Source: Paenibacillus harenae DSM 16969 (lineage in GTDB: Bacteria > Bacillota > Bacilli > Paenibacillales > Paenibacillaceae). From it: a DNA stretch of 64,000 bases. The stretch lies in NCBI RefSeq assembly GCF_000422465.1, contig NZ_KE383845.1:524004-588003 (forward strand), given 5' to 3'. Of this stretch, positions 1 through 9,570 are shown piece by piece (position 1 is the first letter of the stretch; the number at the start of each line of letters is the position of its first letter). The notes beneath the pieces were generated by a model. The model did no database searches and was not told the origin of the DNA. It saw only the letters and a program-made list of their open reading frames with translations. Both the position numbers and the translations under genes were made by a program.

Positions 1-411
1 ATTGACGAGGAATACATCCGAATCGTCCGCCCCCGGCGGATTGTCCTCAATCGGACCCGCGAACAGATGCAAATTGCTGAAGCGCTCGCCGTTCACTTCG
101 ATCGAAAGCTTACAGGGGCGATCCAGCGTAAAGCTGATCGTATCGCCGTCTTCCGATTGAAAGGCTATTCCCGCCGATAAAGGGCGAATGACCGCCTCCC
201 GGATCGGCTGCTTATTCGAGACGACCCGCACCTCCACGGTACCCTCCATGTCGAAATAAGCCATCGACGCCGACCGGACATGATGCATGTCCACCTTCGC
301 CTCAAAGACGAACAACGGCAGCCATTCGCCGCCGGGCATGCGCACATTTACCGTAAAATCATCGTTCCCGATTGCCAAGTCGGGCTGCTCGTACACAATC
401 AATTGATTCAT
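1..411 (-). CDS. N-terminal part of a probable beta-helix glycan hydrolase (GH28-like), cut by the window edge
   Basis: An open frame of 137 codons starts at the ATG at 411 behind GGAGGTAAAC and runs off the left edge. It begins MNQLIVYEQPDLAIGNDDF and continues with a beta-rich stretch (MPGGEWLPLF, VDMHHVRSASMAYFDMEG, LSIEVNGERFSNLHLFAG). From memory this resembles the immunoglobulin-like N-terminal domain that precedes the parallel beta-helix in Paenibacillus proteins annotated as endo-polygalacturonase or GH28. There is no signal peptide, so the enzyme would act in the cytoplasm on imported oligosaccharides. It lies 111 nt downstream of a same-strand solute-binding protein gene, which fits a carbohydrate operon. 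The catalytic part is outside the window, so the family assignment is tentative. Confidence 0.55.
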   Translation of the reverse strand, partial: MNQLIVYEQPDLAIGNDDFTVNVRMPGGEWLPLFVFEAKVDMHHVRSASMAYFDMEGTVEVRVVSNKQPIREAVIRPLSAGIAFQSEDGDTISFTLDRPCKLSIEVNGERFSNLHLFAGPIEDNPPGADDSDVFLVN

Positions 412-522
412 GTTTACCTCCTGAGATAGATTCAATCTATTTCCGTACGCTCTCATAATAAAGGCAGAGTCACATCATTCCTGCTCCAGCCTCAAGAGTT
501 TGCACGGTTTTTAGTTTACGAT

Positions 523-2103
523 TTATTCCTTGCGCTCTGCAAATACTTTGTTAACTTCATCCGTCACTTCCCGGCCGCCGAAGCGCAGCCAGTATTCCTT
601 GAAGCTGTCGAAATCCTTGTCCGTGTCGGCTTCGCCCGCAATCGCTTTGATCAGATAAGTATCCTGCAGCGTCTTCAGATTCCCCCAATATTTAGGCTTG
701 CTGGTCAGCACCGCCGGTCCCAGGATATCAAACAAAGGCGTTACTAGCGGGCTCAGCTTCTCCTTCAGCTCGAGCACATCCGGCTTCGTCGTATGCTTCT
801 GCATGGTTACGTCTATGGAGCTTAGCGGGTTGTAGAAATGGCCTGCCCCAAATTTCCAAGCCGCGAATTCTTCTTCTGTTTTCGCAATGGCCAGATCGCC
901 TTCCATTTCGTAGCTTACGCCAAGCTGGCCAAAGCCCGTTAACAGGTAGCCTTCCGAATCCGTGGAGACATACTCGAGAATTTCCATCATTTTATGACGC
1001 TTCTTCTCATCCTCTTCCAGCTGCTTGCCTAATAGAACCGGAGCTTGGCGGGCGCCGTACGCGAAGCCGTACGGCTCGCCGTCCGGAGCGGGGAACGGGC
1101 TTGCCGGTTGAATCACTTCCCCTTTCTCAAGACCCGGCTTGGTTACAAAGCTGGAATCCTTATGGAAATTGACCCACTTCATATTGTCGACCATCCCGAC
1201 CTTCCGGCCCGCGAATTTATTATTAATCTCATTATTGTCCGTTGTAATGAATTCCGGATCGATCAGGCCCGATTTGTACCACTTATTTAATAGTTTCAAA
1301 GCCATGCGCGTTTCTTCGGTAATGCCGCCGTATACGATTTTGCCTTCGGCTCCCATTTTAAACTGGTATGGAGAAATGCCGTGTGCAGAGAAAATAGAAG
1401 TGAACAGCTGCTCCGTCAGCTTGCCTCTGCCGGTAAGTCCGAAGGTATCCTTCCGGCCATTCTTGTCCGGGTCGTCGTTGACGAACTTCGTCAACACATC
1501 CTCAAGCTCCTCCAGCGTCTTCGGCGGCTCGCTGTAACCGATGTTTTTCAGCCACGCTTCGTTATAGCCAGGCATGAAGCCGTCCAGTCCGCCCGGCCAG
1601 ACTTTCGGGATGCCCCAGTTTTTACCGTTATATTGACCTACGCTCCATGCGCCGGAATCGACCGAATTTAAGGCCGCAGTAAATTTAGGCATATGGGCTT
1701 TAATTTCCGCCGGATCGATGCTAGCGATGATCCCTTGATCCGCCCATAGCACCATATCCGTTTCCGTCGCGTCAATCGGGAAAATATCCGGAATGTCCCC
1801 GGAAGCCAGGAGCACCGTAATTTGCTCTTTCCAGGTGACGCGCTCCAGATGCACGTTATTGATTTTGACATTAAATTTTTTCTCCAACTCTGTCTGCACG
1901 TAATTGCCGTCCTTTTCAGGCGTATTAAAGTTGTTGGCCCACGTAATTTCGATCGGGGCATCTTGAGACGACGATTCCGCTCCATTAGACAGGTTCGAAT
2001 CATAGGCCCGTGTATTGCCCGCGCCGCTGCAGCCGGCCGTAACAAGCGACACCGATAATGCTAGCGCCATTAAGCCTGTCCAACTCTTTTTGCTGTTCGT
2101 CAT
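523..2103 (-). CDS. Carbohydrate ABC transporter solute-binding lipoprotein
   Basis: This 526-residue protein has a short basic N-terminus, a hydrophobic stretch and the lipobox LVTAGC with the lipidated Cys at residue 25, so it is an outer-face membrane lipoprotein. The body has the layout of family-1 extracellular solute-binding proteins of the LplA type (ITWANNFNTPEKDGNYVQ near the start, the calcium-site-like DDPDKNGRKDTFGLTG segment near residue 215). The ATG at 2103 was chosen because GGAGG lies 11 nt upstream, while the upstream in-frame ATG at 2133 has no ribosome binding site. No permease genes adjoin it on this strand within the window; a probable hydrolase follows. It is divergent from the sensor kinase at 2443, which may help control it. 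Substrate unknown, probably an oligosaccharide. Confidence 0.9.
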   Translation of the reverse strand: MTNSKKSWTGLMALALSVSLVTAGCSGAGNTRAYDSNLSNGAESSSQDAPIEITWANNFNTPEKDGNYVQTELEKKFNVKINNVHLERVTWKEQITVLLASGDIPDIFPIDATETDMVLWADQGIIASIDPAEIKAHMPKFTAALNSVDSGAWSVGQYNGKNWGIPKVWPGGLDGFMPGYNEAWLKNIGYSEPPKTLEELEDVLTKFVNDDPDKNGRKDTFGLTGRGKLTEQLFTSIFSAHGISPYQFKMGAEGKIVYGGITEETRMALKLLNKWYKSGLIDPEFITTDNNEINNKFAGRKVGMVDNMKWVNFHKDSSFVTKPGLEKGEVIQPASPFPAPDGEPYGFAYGARQAPVLLGKQLEEDEKKRHKMMEILEYVSTDSEGYLLTGFGQLGVSYEMEGDLAIAKTEEEFAAWKFGAGHFYNPLSSIDVTMQKHTTKPDVLELKEKLSPLVTPLFDILGPAVLTSKPKYWGNLKTLQDTYLIKAIAGEADTDKDFDSFKEYWLRFGGREVTDEVNKVFAERKE

Positions 2104-2442
2104 TCCTTCCGTTTCCTCCCTTTGTTTGACCATTCTACATCATTTATTTACTTGACAGTTGCAAAATCCATCCATTCGCAAGAAATTAGCAGACGTATAG
2201 CAGGATTGGTGAAATAGCAATTAGACAAGGTGCTTGAAACGTTGAAAAATGTCGAATAAAGGATTTTGTGCCAGAAATTGCGGGTAAACATCATAAATGA
2301 AACCGCTTCGATCAGCGCTGCGATTGCTGTTATAATAACATGAGCGGGTGTATGATTAGAATCGCTCATAACCTGAAATTCGCGATATCTGAAAAAAATG
2401 TCGATTTGCTAATGTGAAAAATGAGAAAAGGATTTGATAATC
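2104..2442. other. Divergent promoter region between a binding-protein gene and a sensor kinase gene
   Basis: This 339-bp stretch has no convincing gene. A frame of 73 codons on minus has no ribosome binding site and no family resemblance. A TATAAT hexamer lies near 2331-2336 and could serve the kinase gene. I could not find an unambiguous -35 box, a cre box or an inverted repeat. The 30-bp element found upstream of the binding-protein genes at 5758 and 16187 is absent here. Confidence 0.4.
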
Positions 2443-4176
2443 ATGCTACGATTCAACCAGCTTGGCCTTACCAGGCAAATCCTATATTTAATCTTGATGA
2501 TGCTGGTTATTCTTCTGATCTCATTTATCATCTCGAACACGATTGCCAAACGTATAGTGGAGAGCAAGGTAACGGATTCCGCCGGCAAAATTTTGCTTCA
2601 GGTCGAAGATAAGATGAAAAGCTTTTATGCGGACATGGAGAGAATCTCGGTTTCGATGCTGTATAGTCCGACGGTGCAATCTTACCTGGACTCGGATGAT
2701 TCTTTGTCCAGGATTCTCAAGCACAATGAGGTTATATCGGTGTTCTCCAATACGACCACGTTGAAAGAGAATATTCGGGGCATCCAGCTTTACGACCGGG
2801 ACGGGACGATGGTAGCCAATATAGGTGTGGGGACCGGCGAAACCGCCAAACTGCCAAATCCCAAGATCGAATATTCCGGTTTATTGCAGGATCCGGATAC
2901 AAGCGAAGCGATCCCGTACTATTCCTTTTCCGTTCCGGTCTACATTTTGGAAAACACGCCCGCCAAGGAATATAAGGGAACAAGCGTATTTGTCATGGAT
3001 ATCGGCAACTTCGGCAATATATTGCAGAGCGCCAAAATAACAGACAATTCATGGCTCCTGCTCCTTGATCAAAACCATAAAATGATGGCCGGCGAAGGAC
3101 ATACGCCCGATATGGATACGTTCCGGTTAGAGGATTGGAAAAACGACGACCGGTATATCGTGCAGACGAGCACGCTTTCCGAGACCGGGTGGGAGCTGAT
3201 CAGCGTCATTCCGAAGGACGAGCTGCTGGAGGAATTGAATACCGTTCAAAGGCTGAACATTGTGACGTATGCGGTCATGTTTGGCATCCTCTCTTTCTTT
3301 CTGATCATTTTTTTCACCCGTATCTTAAAGCCGGTAAAGGAACTGATGGATTTTATGAAATCTTATCCAAAAATTGGCCGGGAAAGCCGCATCCATGTGG
3401 CATACCAGAATGAAATCGGCGTTCTCGCCGTCAGTTTGAATAGAATGCTGGACGAAATCGACTCCCTGAGCGGAGAGATTCAGCATACGCAAAAGCGAAT
3501 GTACGAAATGGAAATCGCGAAAAAACAGATGGAAATATCGGCTTACCGCAATCAGATCAACCCTCATTTTTTGTACAATACACTGGAATGTATACGTGCC
3601 ATGGCTTTTTATTACAAAGTTCAGGATATTGCCGATATTTCGGCCTCCTTGTCCAATATGTTCAGATACTCGGTCAAAGGGAGCGATTTTGTTACGGTAC
3701 AGGACGAAATATCCCATGTCAAGGAATACGCCAAAATTGTAGGATTCCGGTTCATGGGAAAGATACGGGTAATAATCGACGCTGTGGATGAAAATTTGCT
3801 GAAGCTGAAAACGATTAAAATGCTTCTTCAGCCGATTGTGGAAAATGCCGTTTTCCACGGATTGGAGAGAAAGATCGACAACGGCATCGTCCGGATTGGG
3901 GTGCACAAGATCTCGCGGAGCCAGGTTCAATACGTCATACAGGATAACGGAAACGGGATGGAAGAACAACAGCTCCGGAAGTTGACCGAACGGCTGAGGT
4001 TATTCGAGAATAAAGGTCAGGAAGCGAAAGATGCGATGCAGGGCATCGGTTTATCCAACATTTACTGGAGAATCAAGCTTTTATACGGCGACGAGGCGGG
4101 TATGCACATCGAGAGCAAAAGCGGCGTGGGTACAACCGTCAAAATTACCTTCCCCTTAGAAGACTATGCAGAATAA
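2443..4176 (+). CDS. YesM-type membrane sensor histidine kinase (cassette A)
   Basis: The 577-residue protein has one membrane segment near residues 12-35, an extracellular sensor region of about 230 residues, and a second membrane segment near 270-295 (AVMFGILSFFLIIFF). A HAMP-like linker and the LytS/YesM His-kinase motif QINPHFLYNTLE follow, with the phosphorylated His at about 375. The GHKL ATPase has N-box LQPIVENAVFHGLE, G1 DNGNGM and G2 GIGLSNI. The ATG at 2443 is used because AAAAGGA lies 11 nt upstream and the paralogue at 19618 starts at the same alignment position. It forms an operon with the regulator gene 17 nt downstream and should sense a sugar outside the cell or the loaded binding protein. 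Confidence 0.93.
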   Translation: MLRFNQLGLTRQILYLILMMLVILLISFIISNTIAKRIVESKVTDSAGKILLQVEDKMKSFYADMERISVSMLYSPTVQSYLDSDDSLSRILKHNEVISVFSNTTTLKENIRGIQLYDRDGTMVANIGVGTGETAKLPNPKIEYSGLLQDPDTSEAIPYYSFSVPVYILENTPAKEYKGTSVFVMDIGNFGNILQSAKITDNSWLLLLDQNHKMMAGEGHTPDMDTFRLEDWKNDDRYIVQTSTLSETGWELISVIPKDELLEELNTVQRLNIVTYAVMFGILSFFLIIFFTRILKPVKELMDFMKSYPKIGRESRIHVAYQNEIGVLAVSLNRMLDEIDSLSGEIQHTQKRMYEMEIAKKQMEISAYRNQINPHFLYNTLECIRAMAFYYKVQDIADISASLSNMFRYSVKGSDFVTVQDEISHVKEYAKIVGFRFMGKIRVIIDAVDENLLKLKTIKMLLQPIVENAVFHGLERKIDNGIVRIGVHKISRSQVQYVIQDNGNGMEEQQLRKLTERLRLFENKGQEAKDAMQGIGLSNIYWRIKLLYGDEAGMHIESKSGVGTTVKITFPLEDYAE

Positions 4177-4193
4177 TTGGAGGTTGTATAGAG

Positions 4194-5648
4194 ATGCACA
4201 CCGTATTCATTGTAGATGACGAGCCTTGGGTTGCGTACGGGATTAAACAATTGGTGGAATGGGAAAGTCTTGGCTATACCGTAATCGGAGAAGCGCATAA
4301 CGGACTATCAGCGCTGGAGACGATTATGGAGAAGAAGCCGGACCTCGTCCTTTCGGATATCCGCATGCCGGGATTGGACGGGATCGAGCTTCTGGAACAA
4401 ATCCGGCTGCATGATTTGCCTAGCAAGGTGATCCTGATCAGCGGATATTCGGAATTCGAATATGCGCAGCAGGCGCTCCGGCTCGGCGCGTTTGATTATT
4501 TGCTCAAGCAAGTCGACAAAAACAAGCTGACGGATACGTTAACGCGTTTAAAAAAGGATCTGGAGAAGGAGCAAAAAGCTCAAAAAAGCCTGGATTTGTT
4601 TCTCGACGATCTGTTCGATATATTCGAACCCGACCATAAAATGAAAATTCATAACTTTCTGGCCAGCAGGGGAATCACATTTGAATATCCGCACTATCGG
4701 TTTGTCAGTTGCCTCTACGAGGGAGCGGCGGTTTCGGATGCCGATGAAGGATCGGCGGCGGTTGCCGATATCCGCTATTTGCGGTTTCGAACGGGGCAAA
4801 ATAAAATTTCCTGCCTGATCAATTACGACGAATCGAAAAATCCGGTCGGGTTATTGGATTTCATCTCCGATCATCTGTCTGACGCCCGGTTTATCGGGAT
4901 TAGCGGCATCGGCGTTTACTCGGCATCCGTAGCCAAGCTCTACCAGGAATCGGATGTCGCTCTTTTCAGTTCTTTCACCCGGCCGGAGGACCGGATAATC
5001 GAATATAAAGCGGCCGATCATGCAGCGGAGCTGACGAGAAGGGTTCTGCAAATCGAACTGGCCATCAAGGAACAAAAACCGGAGTTGTTAAACAGATGGC
5101 TGGATGAGTTATGCGGGGAATGCAAGGAGCGGCAAATGCAGATCGACCAAATCTCTTCCCTTTACAATCAAATCGTCTCGCTCTTTTATAAATATTACGG
5201 CAACAGCGATGTCATATACGAAATCGAATACTTGAACTATTATCAAATCTTTCGTCATTACAGTTCGATTGAGCAGCTGTTCGACAGGCTCAAGGAAATG
5301 TTCGGGCAGCAAGCCGGCGAAGAGCTGCATATTTCGAACGAGACGGTCAAGAAGATCATCGGATATATCGACTCCAGCTTTGCGGAAGATATTATGCTGG
5401 GGACTTTGTCCCGGAAGTTCAATATCAGTCTCGGATATTTAAGCTCGCTTATCAAGAAGGAAACGGGAAAAACGTATTCGGAGTATGTGATAAACAAAAG
5501 ATTGAGTTTGGCCAAAGAATTGCTGCATGATTCCTCGCTGTCTATTCATGAGATCGTAGAGCGTGTAGGTTACAAGGATTACTTTCATTTCAACAAGCTG
5601 TTCAAAAAGCATTACGGTATTACGCCCAGCAAGTATCGCAAAATGTAA
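4194..5648 (+). CDS. YesN-type response regulator with AraC DNA-binding domain (cassette A)
   Basis: This 484-residue regulator has an N-terminal receiver (acid pocket D8, D9; phospho-acceptor D55 in LSDIRMPG; Lys in LLKQVDKNK) and a middle region of about 250 residues. The C-terminal double helix-turn-helix AraC domain starts near residue 385 (DIMLGTLSRKFNISLGYLSSLIKK, EIVERVGYKDYFHFNKLFKKHYG). Family members activate transporter operons when phosphorylated by the YesM kinase. GGAGG lies upstream of the ATG. The likely target is the binding-protein operon that starts 110 nt downstream and, given shared upstream elements, possibly cassette B too. A cre-like sequence overlaps its stop codon. 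Confidence 0.93.
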   Translation: MHTVFIVDDEPWVAYGIKQLVEWESLGYTVIGEAHNGLSALETIMEKKPDLVLSDIRMPGLDGIELLEQIRLHDLPSKVILISGYSEFEYAQQALRLGAFDYLLKQVDKNKLTDTLTRLKKDLEKEQKAQKSLDLFLDDLFDIFEPDHKMKIHNFLASRGITFEYPHYRFVSCLYEGAAVSDADEGSAAVADIRYLRFRTGQNKISCLINYDESKNPVGLLDFISDHLSDARFIGISGIGVYSASVAKLYQESDVALFSSFTRPEDRIIEYKAADHAAELTRRVLQIELAIKEQKPELLNRWLDELCGECKERQMQIDQISSLYNQIVSLFYKYYGNSDVIYEIEYLNYYQIFRHYSSIEQLFDRLKEMFGQQAGEELHISNETVKKIIGYIDSSFAEDIMLGTLSRKFNISLGYLSSLIKKETGKTYSEYVINKRLSLAKELLHDSSLSIHEIVERVGYKDYFHFNKLFKKHYGITPSKYRKM

Positions 5649-5657
5649 ACGCTATCT
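5643..5657. promoter_or_regulatory. Candidate CcpA catabolite-response element (cre)
   Basis: ATGTAAACGCTATCT fits the consensus WTGNAANCGNWNNCW at every position. It overlaps the stop codon of the response regulator and lies about 100 bp ahead of the binding-protein gene, so it could impose glucose repression on the transporter operon. This is sequence match only. Confidence 0.5.
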
Positions 5658-5664
5658 GAAATGT

Positions 5665-5694
5665 ACACCAAAATATAAAAATCGGAACATATGA
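5665..5694 (+). promoter_or_regulatory. 30-bp element shared by the two paralogous transporter operons
   Basis: The stretch begins ACACCAAAATA and ends GGAACATATGA. The same 30-bp element with 25 identical positions and no gaps occurs in the same place and orientation upstream of the paralogous binding-protein gene (16293 to 16264). Its conservation in otherwise diverged intergenic DNA suggests a response-regulator binding site or promoter core. It ends 63 bp before the start codon. Confidence 0.6.
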
Positions 5695-5757
5695 TACATC
5701 GGGATAGCAGGCTATGATGTAAAAGCAGTAACCACTACACAGGGGGGAACGAAAAGT

Positions 5758-7455
5758 ATGAAGTTGAAAGTGTTTTCAATTCTGGCGTTGGCCGCAACGA
5801 TTGCGTTGTCAGGCTGCAGCGCCAACAATACGGGAAGCGGCACCGAGCCGACGAATTCGGCGAATACCGGGTCGTCTGCTACGCCGGATGCATCTGCGGA
5901 GCCGGTTAATGTGAACTGGTTCGCTACCGCAGGATTCTGGAACCCGCCTCAATGGAACGCTGAGTCTGGGACGGTCATGGGCGGAATTACGGAAAAGACA
6001 GGGCTTACCTTCAGCTACAACATTCCGGCTCAGGACGGCGACACGAAATTGAATCTGATGATGGTTTCAACGACGGACTCTTTCCCGGATATCATTACGA
6101 CTGTAGGCCCGGATATGGGGAAAAAGCTGGTTGAAGCCGGCAAGGTTTGGCAATTGGAAGAATTTCTTAAGCAATACGATCCGGAATCTCATTTGCTCAA
6201 GGATTTTCCTGAAGATGTAAAGGAGCAGCTTGTCAAACGCGATGGCGACTGGTATGCCATTCCGAGTCATATGGGCGGCGATGACGCAAGAAAGGTATAT
6301 CCGTATGCAGACACTTATTTTGAAGATGTGGCAAAATATAGTGAAAACAAAGGCGTTTTAGTCAACTCGAATATTTTGAAGGAAGCAGGCATTGCCCTTA
6401 CCGATCTGAAAACCGAGGATGACGTGCTCGCGGCTCTCAAAAAGGTACAGGACATGAAGCTGGTAGTTGACGGCCAGCCTGTTATCCCGCTTCAGATACA
6501 CGGCAAAAACTATCATGGCGAGACGCTCCAGTTTCTTCAAAGATCTTTTGGCGCTATGCCTATTGATAAAGACGGGAAATTTAGAAATATTCTCTTGGCT
6601 CCGGAACACAAGCATGCTATTCAATTTCTGTTTAAAGCGGCACAAGGCGGATACTTCGATGCCGGACAGATGACGACGGATAATGCTGCGATCGAAGCCA
6701 ACCTCTTGTCCAAACGTGTGTTTATGTTCATCGGGAATACAGCTCAGGGCAAATTCGATCAGCTTGATTTCTGGGTTTCTCCCGGTCCGATCTTGTCGAA
6801 CGAAGGCACAAAACCTGTTTTCCCTAAAGGGTCTGAACCTGGGGCAGGCTGGATGCAAACATATATTTCGAAATCGACCAAGCAACCGGAAAAGTTGGCG
6901 AAATGGCTCAGCTTTATGACCAGCACCGAAGGGATGACTCTCAATAACTTCGGTATCGAAGGCGTTCATTTCACGAAAGATGACAAAGGCCTCTTTATAA
7001 GAACGGAGAAAGGTATACAAGATCAGAAGGACAGCGCCAAAACGGGATTGGATATCTTCTGGCAATTCGCCAATATGGCATTCGTTGAAAACGTGCAGCC
7101 GGCTCCGACGAAAAGAGAAGGCGCCGGCGGATTGATTCAAATGGAAGCGCAGACGGCTTATGGAAGATCGCCGGAAGTGGTAAGATACGATCAGTCTGTA
7201 CTGGCATTGCCTGGCGATTTCTTTGCGGCCGGAAGCAAAAATGCACAAATAAGAGATCAAATCCAGCAATACATGGAAGCTCAGGTTGCCAAGATGGTAC
7301 TCGCGAAGGATGAGGCAGCGTTCAACAAGCTTTATGACGAGTTTGTCGCCATGTTGAAGCAATTGAAGGTCGACGAGCTTGATGCGGCGCTGGACGTGGA
7401 GCTTCAGAAGAAGTCGCAGGAAATGGGTGTTACGGTTAAAGGCATTAATTCTTAA
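5758..7455 (+). CDS. Carbohydrate ABC transporter solute-binding lipoprotein (cassette A)
   Basis: The 565-residue protein carries a lipoprotein signal with lipobox ALSGC, lipidated Cys at residue 20. A Ser/Thr/Gly/Asn-rich linker follows, then a family-1 solute-binding fold (VNWFATAGFWNPPQWN, EKTGLTFSYNIPAQDGDTKLNLMM). It ends GVTVKGINS. The paralogue at 14490-16187 has the same length, the same Cys position and the same C-terminal ending GINS, so the two probably bind related sugars. AGGGGGGAACGAAAAGT precedes the ATG. It is the first gene of a three-gene transporter unit, followed by a hairpin that probably lowers permease expression relative to the binding protein. Confidence 0.95.
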   Translation: MKLKVFSILALAATIALSGCSANNTGSGTEPTNSANTGSSATPDASAEPVNVNWFATAGFWNPPQWNAESGTVMGGITEKTGLTFSYNIPAQDGDTKLNLMMVSTTDSFPDIITTVGPDMGKKLVEAGKVWQLEEFLKQYDPESHLLKDFPEDVKEQLVKRDGDWYAIPSHMGGDDARKVYPYADTYFEDVAKYSENKGVLVNSNILKEAGIALTDLKTEDDVLAALKKVQDMKLVVDGQPVIPLQIHGKNYHGETLQFLQRSFGAMPIDKDGKFRNILLAPEHKHAIQFLFKAAQGGYFDAGQMTTDNAAIEANLLSKRVFMFIGNTAQGKFDQLDFWVSPGPILSNEGTKPVFPKGSEPGAGWMQTYISKSTKQPEKLAKWLSFMTSTEGMTLNNFGIEGVHFTKDDKGLFIRTEKGIQDQKDSAKTGLDIFWQFANMAFVENVQPAPTKREGAGGLIQMEAQTAYGRSPEVVRYDQSVLALPGDFFAAGSKNAQIRDQIQQYMEAQVAKMVLAKDEAAFNKLYDEFVAMLKQLKVDELDAALDVELQKKSQEMGVTVKGINS

Positions 7456-7479
7456 TCGTATGATTTGAGTGATGAATAG

Positions 7480-7517
7480 TGCCAAAGTGCATGTACATTC
7501 CATGCTGCACTTTGGCA
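7480..7517 (+). terminator. Hairpin between binding-protein and permease genes (partial terminator)
   Basis: A perfect 12-bp stem (TGCCAAAGTGCA paired with TGCACTTTGGCA, 14-nt loop) is followed at 7524-7530 by a T run. Its place inside the operon suggests an attenuator or mRNA-stabilising structure that keeps the binding protein more abundant than the permeases. Confidence 0.75.
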
Positions 7518-7543
7518 TTATCATTTTTTTAAGGGAGGGACGA

Positions 7544-8524
7544 ATGATGGCAAAAGGCGCCACCCAGGGAGGCATCCCGACAGCAAATATCAAAAGAAAA
7601 AAATCGTTCAGGCTCGGGCACGATTTTCGAACCCAGCTGGAGCTCAAGACGATGCTTTGGCCAGCAATTATTATGATTGTCATATTCGACTTTATCCCGA
7701 TGTACGGGCTGTTGATGGCATTCAAGGCCTACGATCCCATCTCGGGTTTTAAAGGGATTTTCACGAGTCAATGGAACAATTTCGAGAACTTTATGACGAT
7801 TTTCCGGCACTTTGAGTTTTGGCCTATGGTGAGAAATACGCTGGGCATCAATCTCTTGGGCTCGCTGGTCGGGATTCCTGTAACCCTGATCTTCGCGCTG
7901 CTCTTAAACGAGATCCAGAATGCCAAGTTTAAATCGTTTGTACAAACCGTCACGTACCTGCCGCATTTTCTTTCCTGGGTTATCTTTGGCGGGTTGTTCA
8001 TCACGCTGCTCAATCCGGATGGCGGCATCGTAAATTTTTTGCTCCTGAAGCTGGGCCTGATCGATGAGGCCATTCTGTTTCTGGGCGAGCCGAAATATTT
8101 CTGGGGCATCGCCATCGGAACCAATTTGTTGAAAGAAATAGGCTGGGGCGCCATCTTGTATTTGGCTGCCATGGCTGGCATCGACCAGTCTTTATATGAG
8201 GCTGCCGCTATCGACGGGGCGAGCCGTTTGAAACGGATGCTGCACATCACGCTGCCCGGCATTTTGCCTACGTTTATGATTCTGGTCATATTCGCAATAA
8301 GTGGCATGCTGAACAATAACTTTACGCAGATTTACGTCCTGCAAAACTCTTTGAACTTGCCGGCCAGTCAGGTTATTGATACTTACGTGTATCGAACGGG
8401 GCTTGGGCAGTTCCAGTTTGCTTCGGCTACGGCGATCGGGTTAATGAAATCGGTGTTTGCGCTTGCGCTGCTGCTTGGAGCCAACCATCTATCCAAGAAG
8501 CTGACAAAATCAGGTTTGTTTTAA
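7544..8524 (+). CDS. LplB-type sugar ABC transporter permease (cassette A)
   Basis: This 326-residue membrane protein has six predicted helices and a cytoplasmic N-terminus. The start of the membrane part reads LWPAIIMIVIFDFIPMYGLLMAF, and the EAA loop EAAAIDGASRLKRMLHITLPGI is the ATPase contact. It pairs with the permease at 8605 to form the heterodimeric channel. ATG codons at 7544 and 7547 both follow GGGAGG (5 or 8 nt spacing); upstream in-frame codons lie inside the hairpin and are unlikely starts. Closely similar to the product of 13464-14402. Confidence 0.93.
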   Translation: MMAKGATQGGIPTANIKRKKSFRLGHDFRTQLELKTMLWPAIIMIVIFDFIPMYGLLMAFKAYDPISGFKGIFTSQWNNFENFMTIFRHFEFWPMVRNTLGINLLGSLVGIPVTLIFALLLNEIQNAKFKSFVQTVTYLPHFLSWVIFGGLFITLLNPDGGIVNFLLLKLGLIDEAILFLGEPKYFWGIAIGTNLLKEIGWGAILYLAAMAGIDQSLYEAAAIDGASRLKRMLHITLPGILPTFMILVIFAISGMLNNNFTQIYVLQNSLNLPASQVIDTYVYRTGLGQFQFASATAIGLMKSVFALALLLGANHLSKKLTKSGLF

Positions 8525-8604
8525 ATGCTTCCTAAGCGAGTTTTTCGCTTGCAGAGAAGATGATTCATGGAAGCAGCGAGAATAACTTTTAGGAGGCGTC
8601 CGGT

Positions 8605-9528
8605 ATGGTCGGAGGCAGGAGCTGGAGAGAACGTACTTTTAATGTGACGAATGTCGTCATCATGGTTCTTATTATGATCGTAACGATATATCCGTTTTGG
8701 TTTTCTATCGTCAATTCTTTGAATACAGGCGACAATCTTGTGCGAGGACCTATATTTGCATGGCCGAGGGAATTTACATGGGCGAGCTGGGCGACGGTTA
8801 TGTCGGATCCGGGGATGCTTAAGGCTGCATGGATTAGCGGTTCCCGGACGGTGATTGTAACGGTCGTTTCTATTCTGTATACGGCGATGTTTACTTACGC
8901 CTTTTCCCGTTCTTATTTAAATGGAAAAAGGTGGTATGTGATAATTGGCTTTACGAGTATGTATTTTAGCGGCGGGCTGATTCCTTCGTTTATGCTGTTG
9001 AATTGGCTCGGTTTGTATGATTCCTACTGGGTTTACATCATCCCTGCCCTGTTTGGCGGATTTTGGAACGTCATTATTTTCAATGCGAATTTCAAGGCGA
9101 TTCCCGACGCTCTGTTTGAATCGGCCAAAATGGATGGAGCGAATGAGTATACGATATTCTTCCGTATTGTTATCCCGTTATCGAAGCCGGTTTTGGCAGC
9201 TCTTTCGGTGTTTACGGCAGTCGGCGTATGGAACGATTACGGAGCGACGCTGTATTTCACCCAATCCGCTGATTTGCAGACGCTGCAATATTTGATCTTA
9301 AAGCTCATTCAGTCTACGGATGCGATTGAGCAGATGGCTAACACCGTGAACGCCAACAATCCCGCAGTCGCAGAACTCTACTCCAAAGCTCAAGGTGCGG
9401 GAACCGTTACAGCCCGAACCCTTCAGCTGGCGGCGATGGTCATCTCGTCGTTGCCGATGGTTATTATGTACCCTTTTGCGCAGAAGTTTTTCATTAAAGG
9501 CGTGCTGCTCGGTTCTATAAAAGGATAG
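8605..9528 (+). CDS. YtcP/LplC-type sugar ABC transporter permease (cassette A)
   Basis: The 307-residue second permease of the cassette has six membrane segments and the EAA loop ESAKMDGANEYTIFFRIVIPLSKP. The typical C-terminus is MYPFAQKFFIKGVLLGSIKG. The ATG follows AGGAGG. A small hairpin at 8534-8550 (AAGCGA/TCGCTT) sits in the 80-nt gap after the first permease. The gene ends 42 bp before a strong bidirectional terminator. The protein is similar to that of 12528-13451 over its whole length. Confidence 0.94.
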   Translation: MVGGRSWRERTFNVTNVVIMVLIMIVTIYPFWFSIVNSLNTGDNLVRGPIFAWPREFTWASWATVMSDPGMLKAAWISGSRTVIVTVVSILYTAMFTYAFSRSYLNGKRWYVIIGFTSMYFSGGLIPSFMLLNWLGLYDSYWVYIIPALFGGFWNVIIFNANFKAIPDALFESAKMDGANEYTIFFRIVIPLSKPVLAALSVFTAVGVWNDYGATLYFTQSADLQTLQYLILKLIQSTDAIEQMANTVNANNPAVAELYSKAQGAGTVTARTLQLAAMVISSLPMVIMYPFAQKFFIKGVLLGSIKG

Positions 9529-9570
9529 TTTGAGACGAATAATAAATGAAAACTGAGATACAAACCATGA

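Noticed and set aside
2148..2369. 73-codon open frame on minus in the divergent promoter region
   Set aside because: No ribosome binding site, no conserved pattern, and it would occupy the promoter of the binding-protein gene.
3325..3969. 214-codon open frame on minus
   Set aside because: Antisense to the kinase gene at 2443-4176, without start signal or recognisable domain.
6358..7725. 455-codon open frame on minus opposite a binding-protein gene
   Set aside because: It lies wholly antisense to the well supported gene at 5758-7455, has no ribosome binding site and no family features; it arises from codon bias.
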